From: Desulfovibrio sp. | GTDB taxonomy: Bacteria > Desulfobacterota > Desulfovibrionia > Desulfovibrionales > Desulfovibrionaceae | Assembly: GCA_031270875.1 (NCBI GenBank) | Contig: JAISXC010000186.1 | Span: 1-27,214 of the forward strand | Direction of reading: 5' to 3' | Length of the DNA stretch: 27,214 nucleotides | Shown here: in pieces, positions 1-7,994 of the stretch | Layout: each line of letters starts with the position of its first letter | Position numbering within the stretch: the stretch's first letter is position 1 | Notes under the pieces: generated by a model | Databases searched by the model: none | What the model saw: the letters and a program-made list of their open reading frames with translations, nothing else | What the model was told of the DNA's origin: nothing | Program-made: the position numbers and the translations under genes

Positions 1-10
1 GAGCCGCAAT

Positions 11-67
11 TTATTTGCGGCGTCCGCGCAAGCGGCGCTGGAGCCAGCGGGCCTTTTTCCCACGCAT
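11..67 (-). CDS. possible 18-aa very basic micro-ORF
   Basis: An ATG (65-67) opens an 18-codon frame reading MRGKKARWLQRRLRGRRK and ending in TAA at 11-13. Ten of the 18 residues are Arg or Lys. An AAGGA lies very close upstream of the ATG (short spacing, so weak as a ribosome site). The stop codon sits in the loop of a 7-bp hairpin (GCCGCAA at 3-9, TTGCGGC at 15-21), so this may be the end of a short transcript whose terminator runs off the window. I do not recognise a family. A chance ORF is quite possible. Confidence 0.22.
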   Translation of the reverse strand: MRGKKARWLQRRLRGRRK

Positions 68-83
68 TATCCTTGCAATCGCC

Positions 84-111
84 TTGACAAATAGCTATGC
101 TGCCGTACAGG
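84..111 (+). promoter_or_regulatory. candidate promoter of the relB-yoeB pair
   Basis: A perfect -35 box TTGACA (84-89) is followed after 16 bp by TACAGG (106-111), a weak -10. An imperfect dyad, TGCC at 101-104 and GGCA at 117-120, overlaps this region and could be an operator for the autoregulating antitoxin. The antitoxin start at 141 is about 30 nt downstream, which fits a short leader. Confidence 0.4.
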
Positions 112-140
112 GTATTGGCAAAATATGACAGGAGTTGCAT

Positions 141-410
141 ATGTCTCAAACAACCTTGAGCATTCGCATGGATGCGGACATAAAAAAGCGTTTTGACGCC
201 TTTTGCGCGGATGCGGGCATGAACACTACAGTGGCCGTGAACATGTTCGCGCGCGCCGTTCTGCGTGAGCAGCGAATACCCTTTGAAATTACCGGCAGCG
301 ACGATCCTTTTTACAGTGTGAAAAATCAGGCCCGGCTCAAAGCGGCGATGGAACAGCTTGAGGCGGGGAGGGGCACAGCCCATGATCTGATTGAGGCCGG
401 TAATGGATAA
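141..410 (+). CDS. relB: RelB/DinJ-family antitoxin
   Basis: This 89-aa protein is the antitoxin of a type II toxin-antitoxin pair. It should bind and neutralise the ribosome-dependent nuclease encoded next to it and repress their shared promoter. The N-terminus (TTLSIRMDADIKKRFDAFC) has the beta-strand plus helix pattern of a ribbon-helix-helix DNA-binding domain of the RelB/DinJ type. The C-terminal third is charged, as expected for the toxin-wrapping segment. I chose ATG 141 because GGAG at 131-134 is ideally spaced; a TTG at 135 in the same frame has no such support. The stop overlaps the toxin start by 8 nt, typical of a coupled antitoxin-toxin pair. DinJ and RelB are hard to separate by eye; the toxin partner argues for a RelB/Axe-like role. 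Confidence 0.88.
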   Translation: MSQTTLSIRMDADIKKRFDAFCADAGMNTTVAVNMFARAVLREQRIPFEITGSDDPFYSVKNQARLKAAMEQLEAGRGTAHDLIEAGNG

Positions 411-660
411 AATCTGGTCCGACGGGGCCTGGGAAGATTACCTTTACTGGCAGGCGCGGGATAAAAAGACGCTCCGCCGCGTGAACCAGCTCTTGTTGGA
501 TATTGACCGCAACGTCCACAAGGGCATAGGCAAGCCGGAACCGCTGAAGCATGACAAGCGCGGGTATTGGAGCCGGAGAATTGATGAGGTAAACCGGCTG
601 GTGTACCGGATTGTTGAGGGCCGGATAGAAATCGCCCAATGCCGCGCCCATTATGATTGA
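403..660 (+). CDS. yoeB: YoeB/Txe-family mRNA interferase toxin
   Basis: This 85-aa toxin belongs to the YoeB/Txe family of ribosome-dependent endoribonucleases, which cut mRNA in the ribosomal A site. All family hallmarks are visible: WSDGAWEDYLYWQ at the N-terminus, GKPEPLKH in the middle and CRAHY at the end. The active-site residues known from Escherichia coli YoeB fall at the same positions here: Glu46, Arg65, His83 and Tyr84. The start is ATG 403, which lies inside the end of the antitoxin gene. An upstream in-frame TTG at 391 would add four residues not typical of the family. The gene appears intact, so the pair should be active. It sits at the left flank of the capsule operon and is transcribed convergently with it; it may simply be an addiction module stabilising this variable locus. 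Confidence 0.93.
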   Translation: MDKIWSDGAWEDYLYWQARDKKTLRRVNQLLLDIDRNVHKGIGKPEPLKHDKRGYWSRRIDEVNRLVYRIVEGRIEIAQCRAHYD

Positions 661-704
661 TCCGTTCCATGTGGCGCCCGCGCTACCTTTTACATTTCCG
701 GTAG

Positions 705-1007
705 TCATGTCAAGCCGAACAACAGCGTGAAGGCATCCCGCTCGCGCGGCAGGGAATGATCGGCATAGGCGTTGGTCTGGCCGGTGGTGTTGTAATAATA
801 GAGAGCATCAGGAAAATGCTCCTCCCCGTTCTCCTGTATGAAGGACATGCCAAAAATGTCATCCCGCTCGAACGAAATGCGGCAGGAATCCCGCAACGAA
901 TGCAGAAACGCAACGACCTGAAAACCGGTTGAAAACCAGGCGAAATCAAAAGGCCGGTACATATTCTGGATGGCGGCTCTTGCCGGCGCGTACCATCTCC
1001 ATTTCAT
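705..1007 (-). CDS. small protein of unknown function at the operon end
   Basis: This 100-aa frame begins at an ATG 13 nt after the stop of the GT2-TagF gene, so it would be the last gene of the operon. I do not recognise it. It is rich in aromatic residues (MKWRWYAPARAAIQNMYRP at the start, a YYYNTTGQTNAYADHSLP stretch near the end) and has no signal peptide, membrane segment or known motif. Its length and lack of a clear domain make a decayed remnant of a larger transferase a real alternative. No good Shine-Dalgarno sequence precedes it, so translation would depend on coupling to the upstream gene. Convergent yoeB ends at 660, only 44 nt from this stop, with no strong terminator between them. 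Confidence 0.45.
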   Translation of the reverse strand: MKWRWYAPARAAIQNMYRPFDFAWFSTGFQVVAFLHSLRDSCRISFERDDIFGMSFIQENGEEHFPDALYYYNTTGQTNAYADHSLPRERDAFTLLFGLT

Positions 1008-1020
1008 GCCGCCATCCGAG

Positions 1021-3633
1021 TCATAACCCCGCTATGGCCGCGTAAACCCGTTCGCAACTTCCGTCGTCCCTGAAACAAAACGTCTTTTCCGCCCGCTCCG
1101 AATACTTCGCCTCGCGCTCGCCGTTTTTCCGCAGCAGGTCTTCCAGTGCGTCGAGGAGTTGTTCCGGCGTTTCGACCACCGGACCGAAGCCGTCCCGCTC
1201 GTAGTCGAAATACCCTTTGGCGTAGTGGTCGCCTCCACCCTCGTCATTCTGGTCGAACTGCCAGTAAATGAGCGCCCGTCCCAGAAAGGCGGCGTCAAAG
1301 GCAATGGAGGAATAGTCCGTGACGACGATGCGGGATCTGCGGAAAAACTCCTGTATGCTCCGTCCGCCGGCGCGTTCCGCCAGGGATATCCCCTCTGGAA
1401 ACGCCTTCCCCTGAAAGTGCCGGCGCATGTCGAAATGGGGGAAAAAATCAAGGCGGTATTGATGGCTGACCAGCAATTCCGCCAGCCGCTCTGATTTCAG
1501 AAAGGCCCATATCGTCCTCGCGTACACGGAATGTTCAAAACCTTCTTTGGCTGGGCGCACATAGCTCTCCGCTCCAGACGCTCCAGTGAGGCGCTTTCTC
1601 CAGGTGGGCATGAACAGAATGCGCCGCTCCGGCTCGTGCCCGGCCATGCGAAACAGCGCGTCAAAACGCGGCATGCCGGCAAGGTGAGCTTCTTTCCCCG
1701 TCAAGCGGAAAGGCGAACCGTTCGCCGTCACATATTCCCGCTCCCGCCGCGTGGCCATAGGCCGGAAAGCAACGGGCAGCGCATTCGTGTTCTTGGCGTT
1801 GTCGCCCCGTGTCACGCCGTGCCCCAGGCAAACATAGGCGCAACGAAGAATGGCCTGCGGTAAAAAAAATGTGGGCTGACCATAGTGCGAGGAAATCAGG
1901 CGCTCACAGTTGAGCAGCAGAATCTGGTGCCGAAGGGAGCCGAACGGGACAAGTCTGAAGCCTTCAGCCTTCAGGCGCGGCCAGTCGGGCGAATTTCCGC
2001 GCAAAATGAAATAGGACGGAGTTTCCGGGTGACGGCGCAGAACATGGCGGTATAGATGTTCGGCATTGTCGTCCGCCTCAACATCCCTGTCCGTGAACAG
2101 CCAGACGCGGCCGAGCAGCCGGCGCATGGGCCATGAGGTTGCAAGGCGCACGCGCAGGGCTTCATCCCAGGCCAGAGAGGAAAGATCGCGGGCGGCAAGG
2201 CGGGTGATGACGCTTTCTGAAGTGGCGTTGCCGTCCAGCCGTTGCCGGTCCGAAGCGAGAAAAAATTCCGTCCGTTCATCGGCATGGAGCACTCCGTCTC
2301 CGGGCGGCAAGGCCAACCAGCGGATGTGTTCGTAAAACTCCCCCTGCCCCCAGGTGGGCAGGGCTGTCGCCTTGCCGCAGAGCGGCGTCAGCGGCGTTTG
2401 GCCGCAAAAAAAATTTACGCCGTCATGCGGGGAGGCGCTGTAAAAAAACAGGCGCAGGGCATGATTGCGGGCGTCGTAACGCTCAATGAAAATTCGGCGT
2501 TTCACGGGCGCGCGTTTTTTATAAAGACTGAGAGCAAGCTCGGTGAAGGACGGATGCGCACTGGGAAAATCGGCTTTTTCAATGGCCTCCGGAGTAATAT
2601 ATGCCAGAATTTCCCGGACATGCGAAAAAAAGCGATTTCTGGCTTTTTCCTCCAGTTGACGGAACACAGGCGCATCGCCAAGCACTCGCTGAAAATACCG
2701 CGAAATATTGTACAAAACCGTCATTTGGGCGAACAGGGGCACAGGGCCGGCGGCGGCCATTTCCCGTAGCGGGCGCAGACAGCCCAAGGCCAGTGGCGCG
2801 TCATAATAGGCCGCGCTGCGGTACGCCAGCCCGGTGAGGGAGAAAGGCTCGTCAAACTGGCGGTGATAATACCGGGCCAGCGGCAGAACGCCCACGGACA
2901 TCCCGGCTATGGCCGGAACATAGCGCATGATCATCTCTCCGTCCTCAAAGGTCGGGCGCACATCCTCCTTCTGCCGGATGCCCTTTTCCATGAGCACGCG
3001 ACGCAGAAAAAAGGCGGAATTGGTCACAACCTGGACGAAGGCCCCTGTGTCGTCCGCCGGGATGCGTCGCTCCCCCCGGTCAAAACGGTACCGCAGTCTG
3101 TGACTGTTGCAGTATACGCCTTTTCGGTTGAGATACTTCAGGTAGTTGCAGACGAGCATGCCGACCGGTTGTTCCGCCGGTTTGTCCAGAAAACGATCCA
3201 CAGCGGCAAAGTACCCCGGATGCACGAAATCGTCGGCGTCGATGAAGGTCACCCACTCGCCGGAAGCGTGTTCCAAACCGAGATTGCGGGCCGCCGCCGC
3301 GCCGCCGTTTTTCTTGCGTATGCAGGCGATCAGGTTTGGATAGCGCCGCTGCCATTGCTGGATCAGAGCGGCGGAATTGTCTGTGGAGCCATCGTCCACG
3401 CAGATGATTTCCAGGCAGGTTTCCGGGTCAAGCGTCTGGCAGAGAAGTGAGGTAAAATACGCGGGCAGCCAGTGTCCGGCGTTGTAAACGGCGGTGACGG
3501 CGGAGTAGCGGCGCTTGCCGCGTTTTTTGCCCAAGGCGCGAAAAGGGCGCGGCAACAGCATTTGCAGACGCAGCACAAGACAAAAAAAGGCCAGAAGCGG
3601 GGCGCGAAACCAGAGAGCGGCAGTGAGACGCAT
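1021..3633 (-). CDS. GT2 glycosyltransferase fused to CDP-glycerol glycerophosphotransferase (TagF-like)
   Basis: This 870-aa cytoplasmic-face enzyme joins two transferases. Residues about 40-270 form a GT-A fold GT2 domain: VTAVYN near the start, VDDGSTDNS, a GGAAAARN segment, and the metal-binding DADD at 132-135. Residues about 500-865 form a CDP-glycerol:poly(glycerophosphate) glycerophosphotransferase domain (Pfam Glyphos_transf) with LGHG (His605), MPTWRK and VTDYSSIAFD (Asp773). The pair predicts transfer of a sugar plus addition of phosphoglycerol, or another CDP-activated alditol phosphate, to the exported polymer. The N-terminus (residues 3-27) is hydrophobic with several Arg, suggesting membrane association. 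ATG 3633 is preceded by an AGAGG at good distance. Base composition is close to the export genes and unlike the AT-rich genes just upstream. Fusions of this kind are well known in capsule and teichoic-acid clusters. Confidence 0.9.
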   Translation of the reverse strand: MRLTAALWFRAPLLAFFCLVLRLQMLLPRPFRALGKKRGKRRYSAVTAVYNAGHWLPAYFTSLLCQTLDPETCLEIICVDDGSTDNSAALIQQWQRRYPNLIACIRKKNGGAAAARNLGLEHASGEWVTFIDADDFVHPGYFAAVDRFLDKPAEQPVGMLVCNYLKYLNRKGVYCNSHRLRYRFDRGERRIPADDTGAFVQVVTNSAFFLRRVLMEKGIRQKEDVRPTFEDGEMIMRYVPAIAGMSVGVLPLARYYHRQFDEPFSLTGLAYRSAAYYDAPLALGCLRPLREMAAAGPVPLFAQMTVLYNISRYFQRVLGDAPVFRQLEEKARNRFFSHVREILAYITPEAIEKADFPSAHPSFTELALSLYKKRAPVKRRIFIERYDARNHALRLFFYSASPHDGVNFFCGQTPLTPLCGKATALPTWGQGEFYEHIRWLALPPGDGVLHADERTEFFLASDRQRLDGNATSESVITRLAARDLSSLAWDEALRVRLATSWPMRRLLGRVWLFTDRDVEADDNAEHLYRHVLRRHPETPSYFILRGNSPDWPRLKAEGFRLVPFGSLRHQILLLNCERLISSHYGQPTFFLPQAILRCAYVCLGHGVTRGDNAKNTNALPVAFRPMATRREREYVTANGSPFRLTGKEAHLAGMPRFDALFRMAGHEPERRILFMPTWRKRLTGASGAESYVRPAKEGFEHSVYARTIWAFLKSERLAELLVSHQYRLDFFPHFDMRRHFQGKAFPEGISLAERAGGRSIQEFFRRSRIVVTDYSSIAFDAAFLGRALIYWQFDQNDEGGGDHYAKGYFDYERDGFGPVVETPEQLLDALEDLLRKNGEREAKYSERAEKTFCFRDDGSCERVYAAIAGL

Positions 3634-3704
3634 AATCCTCTATAGTATCGCTTGGCTTATTTCACTTTCTGAGGTTTCGCTTTACCATTCCAAGCAGAGG
3701 CATG

Positions 3705-4847
3705 TTACGGCATGAATGCCGGCATTGGCATATTTTGCGCTTGGCAGCGCAAAAAACAATCAGCTGTCCGAAGAGCCTCAGCAACAGCCATATCCATATC
3801 TAAATAGCAAAATGTTCCAAGACGACCAACAAATGTCACATTTTTCTCAGCCCCGGCCAGCTTTATATATGCTTCTAAAACTGGGTTGCTGCTTGCGAAG
3901 CGAACAGGATAATAAGGTGTGTCTTTCTTCTCGCAGGCACGCGGAATTTCACGATTGCAGGTCGTCGCTTCATGTTTTTCCCAATATGCGAAATGCTTAT
4001 GTTCCACAATACGTGTCCAGGGGATATCAACATCAGCATAATTCATAACCGCGCAGCCCTGATAGTCGCCGATGGTTGTGAACCACTCAAAATCAAGCGT
4101 GCGATAAGGCAAGCACCCAAGACGCGAGTTGAACCAGCTATCCAAAGGACCGGAATAAAAAACGTGAAAGAATGTGTCTTTGGTTTCATGCGCGTAGGAT
4201 GTACGGAGACGTACATTGATCAATTGCGGCATATCAAGCATGTTTTCCGTTAATGTCGTATATCCCGGTGCGGGAATGCCTTAATAGCGGTGACTGAAAT
4301 AATTGTCATCGTAATTAAAGCGAAGCGGGAGACGATGCAGTATGGACGCCGGGAGATCCCTCGGGGTGCATCCCCATTGCTTGAAAGTATAGCCTTCAAA
4401 AAATGTACGATATAATTTTTCCCCCAGAAGAGCGAGGCCTTGTTCCTCAAAATTGCGCGGGGTTGAACAAGATTTGACGGCAAGCGAAGCAACGAATTCC
4501 CTAGCTTCATTCGGACGCAATGCGCGTTCAAAAAACTGATTTATGGTCAGAAGATTTAGAGGCAGTGAGTATACTTTTCCGCATGCGGTAGTTTTGGTGC
4601 GGAAAGTGTATGGTTTAAACAAAGCGAAACGATTGACAAATTTCCAGACCCGATCATTGTCGGTGTGAAAGATGTGAGGGCCATGCACATGCACCATAAC
4701 GCCTGTTGCCGGATCACGTCGCGTATGGCAATTACCGCCCACGTAATCACGTTCGTCAATGATTTCCACGTGATATCCATTCTCGGCCAGAACGCGGGCA
4801 ATGGTTGAGCCTGTGAGCCCCGCCCCAACAACCAGTACACGTCTCAC
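3705..4847 (-). pseudogene. glf: UDP-galactopyranose mutase interrupted by one ochre codon
   Basis: The product would be UDP-galactopyranose mutase, the flavoenzyme converting UDP-galactopyranose to UDP-galactofuranose for Galf-containing polymers. The N-terminal part (188 codons from GTG 4847) has the FAD dinucleotide fold (VLVVGAGLTGSTIARVLAENG), VGGNCHT, HGPHIFHT and TFKQWG. It stops at TAA (4281-4283) just after NYFSHRY. The same reading frame continues without any shift: GIPAPGYTTL, then the rest of the mutase (WFTTIGDYQG, VNYADVD-like, GRLGTFCYLDMD) to TAA at 3705. Family members have Gln at the stop position (a QGIP motif), so one change, CAA to TAA, meaning G to A at 4283 on the + strand, explains it. 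Without the stop the protein would be about 380 aa, a normal length. AGGAGG at 4857-4862 supports the GTG start. A 178-aa restart at ATG 4241 is possible but would lack the FAD fold. Confidence 0.88.
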
Positions 4848-4958
4848 TGCGACCCGCCTCCTGTCTGCTGTGATTCCATCTCAACAGGCTGCCGCTGTTT
4901 GGGGGACCACCTCTTCCCGCAGCAACGCCGAAGGGAATTATAAGAGCGATTACAGATT

Positions 4959-7850
4959 TTATACATCATAATAATAATCTTTAAATATACCCTTTAATCC
5001 GACCGGGTTGATTGAAATTATCTCGGTATCCGGATAATAGATTTCCGAGAATCTTTTTATACCCTCCCAAACATTATTTCTTGTATTTATCATTATCTTG
5101 TTTCTCCTTTGTATGTCAGTGACAAATTGGGCATCGCCATTGAAATGGCTATCTAATGAACAATCGCATCCGACTAGAAAAATTTTTTTAGGATTTGTAT
5201 AAAAAACGAATTGCATTGCCTCGGACACAACAGAGCCATTATCAACGAGAGGTTCGCGGTCTATATTTAAAGTTAAAGGTAGCATAGGGGGAAGCATTCT
5301 ATTAGGATGGCAATAATATCTTACAGCGCCATGCTTGATGGTCAGATCTTCAGGAATTATCAATGCGGTAGTTCTTCCACTGTCCTCATATAATCCGTAA
5401 AATATTGTGGCGGAGGCATTGGGGCTGCTTGGCAAGTCATTCAAATAACCTTGCGCGGATACAAAATCCTGAACAAAAAGATAATCCAGTTGGATAAAAT
5501 CAGCCTTGAAAGCCCTGTTTACTCCAATGTGCACGGCTCCCGCGATAGGCTGGTAACGATTTAATGTCGGCCCGGTGGCGATAAGGACCACATCCCGGCC
5601 AGAATATAAATTTTTAAACCTCGGAAATATTCGTTGGTGATGTACTGAGGCGCTCAGCGCCCATCTTATGGAATTGGACAATTTGTGATTCCTTTCCTGC
5701 ATTGCATCTATATCTTTTTTTAAATCTTCAAGTTTTCTTTGCTGTGATAAGAGTAAATTATATGTGGGACTGAGAAGTTTAAAAGTTGATTTCAGTATCG
5801 ACCACAGCTTATCAAGGATATTGTTTTTTAACTTCAAAACAGCCTGGTAATTCGCAAAGTTATAGAGACCGTGTGAGACAAAGTAATCGCGACATGTTTT
5901 ACCAATTCCATTTTTTTTATGAAATAATCTTTTGTACGTTGTCAAATCCGTTAAGGCTATAGGCGGAGTAAGGCTGAGCAAAACATTCCGCTCGGAAATC
6001 GCATTCTCATCAGACAACGCTTGCGCCTGCAAAAGACGTAATAAACGGTAAGTAATGGCAAGTTTTGTAAATCTGTCATGGTAGTTTTTCAGCAAAAACG
6101 GCACGGTATTCTGCATTTCATTGATATTCTTAATTAAATCTGAGCGATGGTCCACCTTCTCAGAAAAATATTTCGAAAACTTTTTTTGTGGTACCACGAC
6201 AATATGTTCAGCGGAATCTATAGCCATCCAATGCAATAACAACGGGCTGTCAAAAGTATTTTCAGGGAATTTATTATGCAGAATGCCAATAAGCAATTTT
6301 CTCTTATATATATTGCGCCACATTGATTCATTTATTGTCCATAATAAACACTTTTGCCGATCTCTTGAAAGTTTGCTAAATTTTGCCTTAATAACTTTTT
6401 TCCAAACCGTTTTTTCATTTTCAGCCTGTTCTGGCAAAAATCGTGAAGGCATATCCAATTGGGTTATAAGTAAATCAGCATCATTACAAATCGCCTTTAA
6501 CAGCAACGGCTGCAGTGATTCCGGCTCTGGCAATATCGTGGGATCCATAAAACAAACATATTCTCCCTTCGCGTGCCGCAAGCTCTCCAAGTATGGCGAA
6601 CTGTCGTTTTCGACTGAAAAACTCGAAACCTCGAAGGTAAATTTTTTGGATGCCAGACTGCTGACATATATATTGTCGGCAACAGCATCGTGCGCAATAA
6701 TAACTTCGCAAATATTCGCGCATTCGAATTGAGAATTCAGAAAATTGAAATATTGATCCAAAAATACGCTGTGCGATCTGTTTACAGTAAGAATAATGGA
6801 CAGCAAGGGGCGCTGCTCGTCATCATTTTTCAGCAGGTACTTATAGAGCATTTTTAAATATGCCGTTGCCGTGGGATTTTTGAAATTGGGTTGGGGGTCT
6901 ATCAGCCTGTCACGAAGTTTTTGGGCAAGATCTCCTTGCGGCAACAGTGAAACAAGATAATCCAGATAGTTTTTGAAGCTGGCGTGCCACGGTTCAGGCG
7001 TGCGGGACCCAAAAAAAGACACACTGCCGATCATCACGAGAAGCAGATAGTTTTTTATAGGCGGGGGGGGGGCCAGTTGATCAATAATCCTCAAGGATTC
7101 ATCAAAGACGTCAATCTGCGTAAGCCTGCGTTCACCGTAAACCGAAGTGCATTGGCTGCCGGGGCGATTTATGAACTGGACATACAACGGCTTCTCAATG
7201 ATTTTAATGCTTGCGGACGTCAAAAGAGACAAGACGAAAAAAAGCCAGTCTTCTGCAACCCGAGAGGTCGCAAATCGTACGTTGTGTTCACGAAGAAACG
7301 CTCTTCTGTAAATTTTATTCCAGGGTGCTCCCCTGCGGCAGAAAAGTAACAATTCCGGATAATCACAAAGGGCAAAAACCGTATCCCTAGGGATGTTGTC
7401 CCGCAAAGCCGGCCCCGCGAGCCATGATCTTGTTATGCTGTGACATCTCGATTTATTTTGGTTCACATCTTCCACATAAAAGTCAAAGATGATAACGTCA
7501 GGCTGTTCAACCGAATTTACCATGCCTGAAAAGTGCAATAGCGAATCGTTGCACAGGTAATCGTCGCTATCCACAAAGCATACATACCGCCCCTTGGCAA
7601 GCTCAAGGCCCTTGTTTCTGGCAACGCCGGCTCCGCTGTTTTGCTGGGCGTAAACATGCACAAAAGGATACCGTTGCGCATATTCTCTTGCGATATCAAG
7701 CGAACTGTCCGTCGAGCCGTCATCAATAACGATACATTCAATACTCAGCGGAGATTGCTGCTGCACAATGGAGTCTAGGCAGCGTGGCAACAAATCTTCC
7801 AGGTTATACAGCGGTATAATAATGCTTAGATCCATGCTTGCGGCAGTCAT
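4959..7850 (-). CDS. multidomain glycosyltransferase: GT2, second GT2-like domain, DUF115-like C-terminus
   Basis: This 963-aa protein probably builds part of the capsule repeat. Residues 6-270 are a standard GT2 domain with SIIIPLYN, IDDGSTDSS and metal-binding DSDD (94-97). Residues about 346-500 look like a second, diverged GT2 fold (LLSIILTVN at the start, ECANICEVIIAHD, KGEYVCFMDP near 435) in which the acidic motif has become MDP, so it may be inactive. A short coiled coil lies near 697-723. Residues about 750-963 resemble the DUF115/MptE-like and CgtA-type domain (VVLIATGPTLNRY, IGVNRAF, FLVGCDCSLD, NPVGLKG) found in surface-sugar transferases. ATG 7850 has GGAGAG upstream. A run of ten G (7063-7072) lies in the coding region and encodes Pro261-264. 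The C-terminal acceptor or sugar cannot be told from sequence. Confidence 0.85.
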   Translation of the reverse strand: MTAASMDLSIIIPLYNLEDLLPRCLDSIVQQQSPLSIECIVIDDGSTDSSLDIAREYAQRYPFVHVYAQQNSGAGVARNKGLELAKGRYVCFVDSDDYLCNDSLLHFSGMVNSVEQPDVIIFDFYVEDVNQNKSRCHSITRSWLAGPALRDNIPRDTVFALCDYPELLLFCRRGAPWNKIYRRAFLREHNVRFATSRVAEDWLFFVLSLLTSASIKIIEKPLYVQFINRPGSQCTSVYGERRLTQIDVFDESLRIIDQLAPPPPIKNYLLLVMIGSVSFFGSRTPEPWHASFKNYLDYLVSLLPQGDLAQKLRDRLIDPQPNFKNPTATAYLKMLYKYLLKNDDEQRPLLSIILTVNRSHSVFLDQYFNFLNSQFECANICEVIIAHDAVADNIYVSSLASKKFTFEVSSFSVENDSSPYLESLRHAKGEYVCFMDPTILPEPESLQPLLLKAICNDADLLITQLDMPSRFLPEQAENEKTVWKKVIKAKFSKLSRDRQKCLLWTINESMWRNIYKRKLLIGILHNKFPENTFDSPLLLHWMAIDSAEHIVVVPQKKFSKYFSEKVDHRSDLIKNINEMQNTVPFLLKNYHDRFTKLAITYRLLRLLQAQALSDENAISERNVLLSLTPPIALTDLTTYKRLFHKKNGIGKTCRDYFVSHGLYNFANYQAVLKLKNNILDKLWSILKSTFKLLSPTYNLLLSQQRKLEDLKKDIDAMQERNHKLSNSIRWALSASVHHQRIFPRFKNLYSGRDVVLIATGPTLNRYQPIAGAVHIGVNRAFKADFIQLDYLFVQDFVSAQGYLNDLPSSPNASATIFYGLYEDSGRTTALIIPEDLTIKHGAVRYYCHPNRMLPPMLPLTLNIDREPLVDNGSVVSEAMQFVFYTNPKKIFLVGCDCSLDSHFNGDAQFVTDIQRRNKIMINTRNNVWEGIKRFSEIYYPDTEIISINPVGLKGIFKDYYYDV
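7063..7072. repeat. G10 homopolymer inside the 963-aa transferase gene
   Basis: Ten consecutive G on + (C10 in the coding strand) encode the end of Ala260 and Pro261-264. In this sequence the reading frame is open across the tract. Gain or loss of one base would shift the frame and remove the last 700 residues. Tracts of this length in surface-sugar transferase genes are classic slipped-strand phase-variation sites. Confidence 0.85.
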
Positions 7851-7994
7851 TGTCTCTCCATAAAAATAGGTAAATAGTCGACCCTGAAAAAAAGGATTTT
7901 ACGCCGGTATGGTCGTACAGGGAGTGTGCTGAAAATCTGCGCCACATCATTTTTCGCTTTCAGTAATTCTACCCCGCGCATAAGATTCATTTCT

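Noticed and set aside
39..49. Eleven-base match (inverted) to the 3' end of tRNA-Thr, CGCTGGCTCCA, as an attachment site
   Set aside because: Opposite orientation, only 11 bases, no integrase in the window, and it lies in a hairpin-forming stretch; likely chance.
35..58. CGCTG/CAGCG hairpin followed by T5 as a + strand terminator
   Set aside because: Five-base-pair stem separated from the T-run by GGCC, and it overlaps the possible micro-ORF; not convincing.
683..704. CTACC...GGTAG inverted repeat between yoeB and the convergent orphan ORF as a terminator
   Set aside because: Only five base pairs with a 12-base loop and no T-run; too weak to call.
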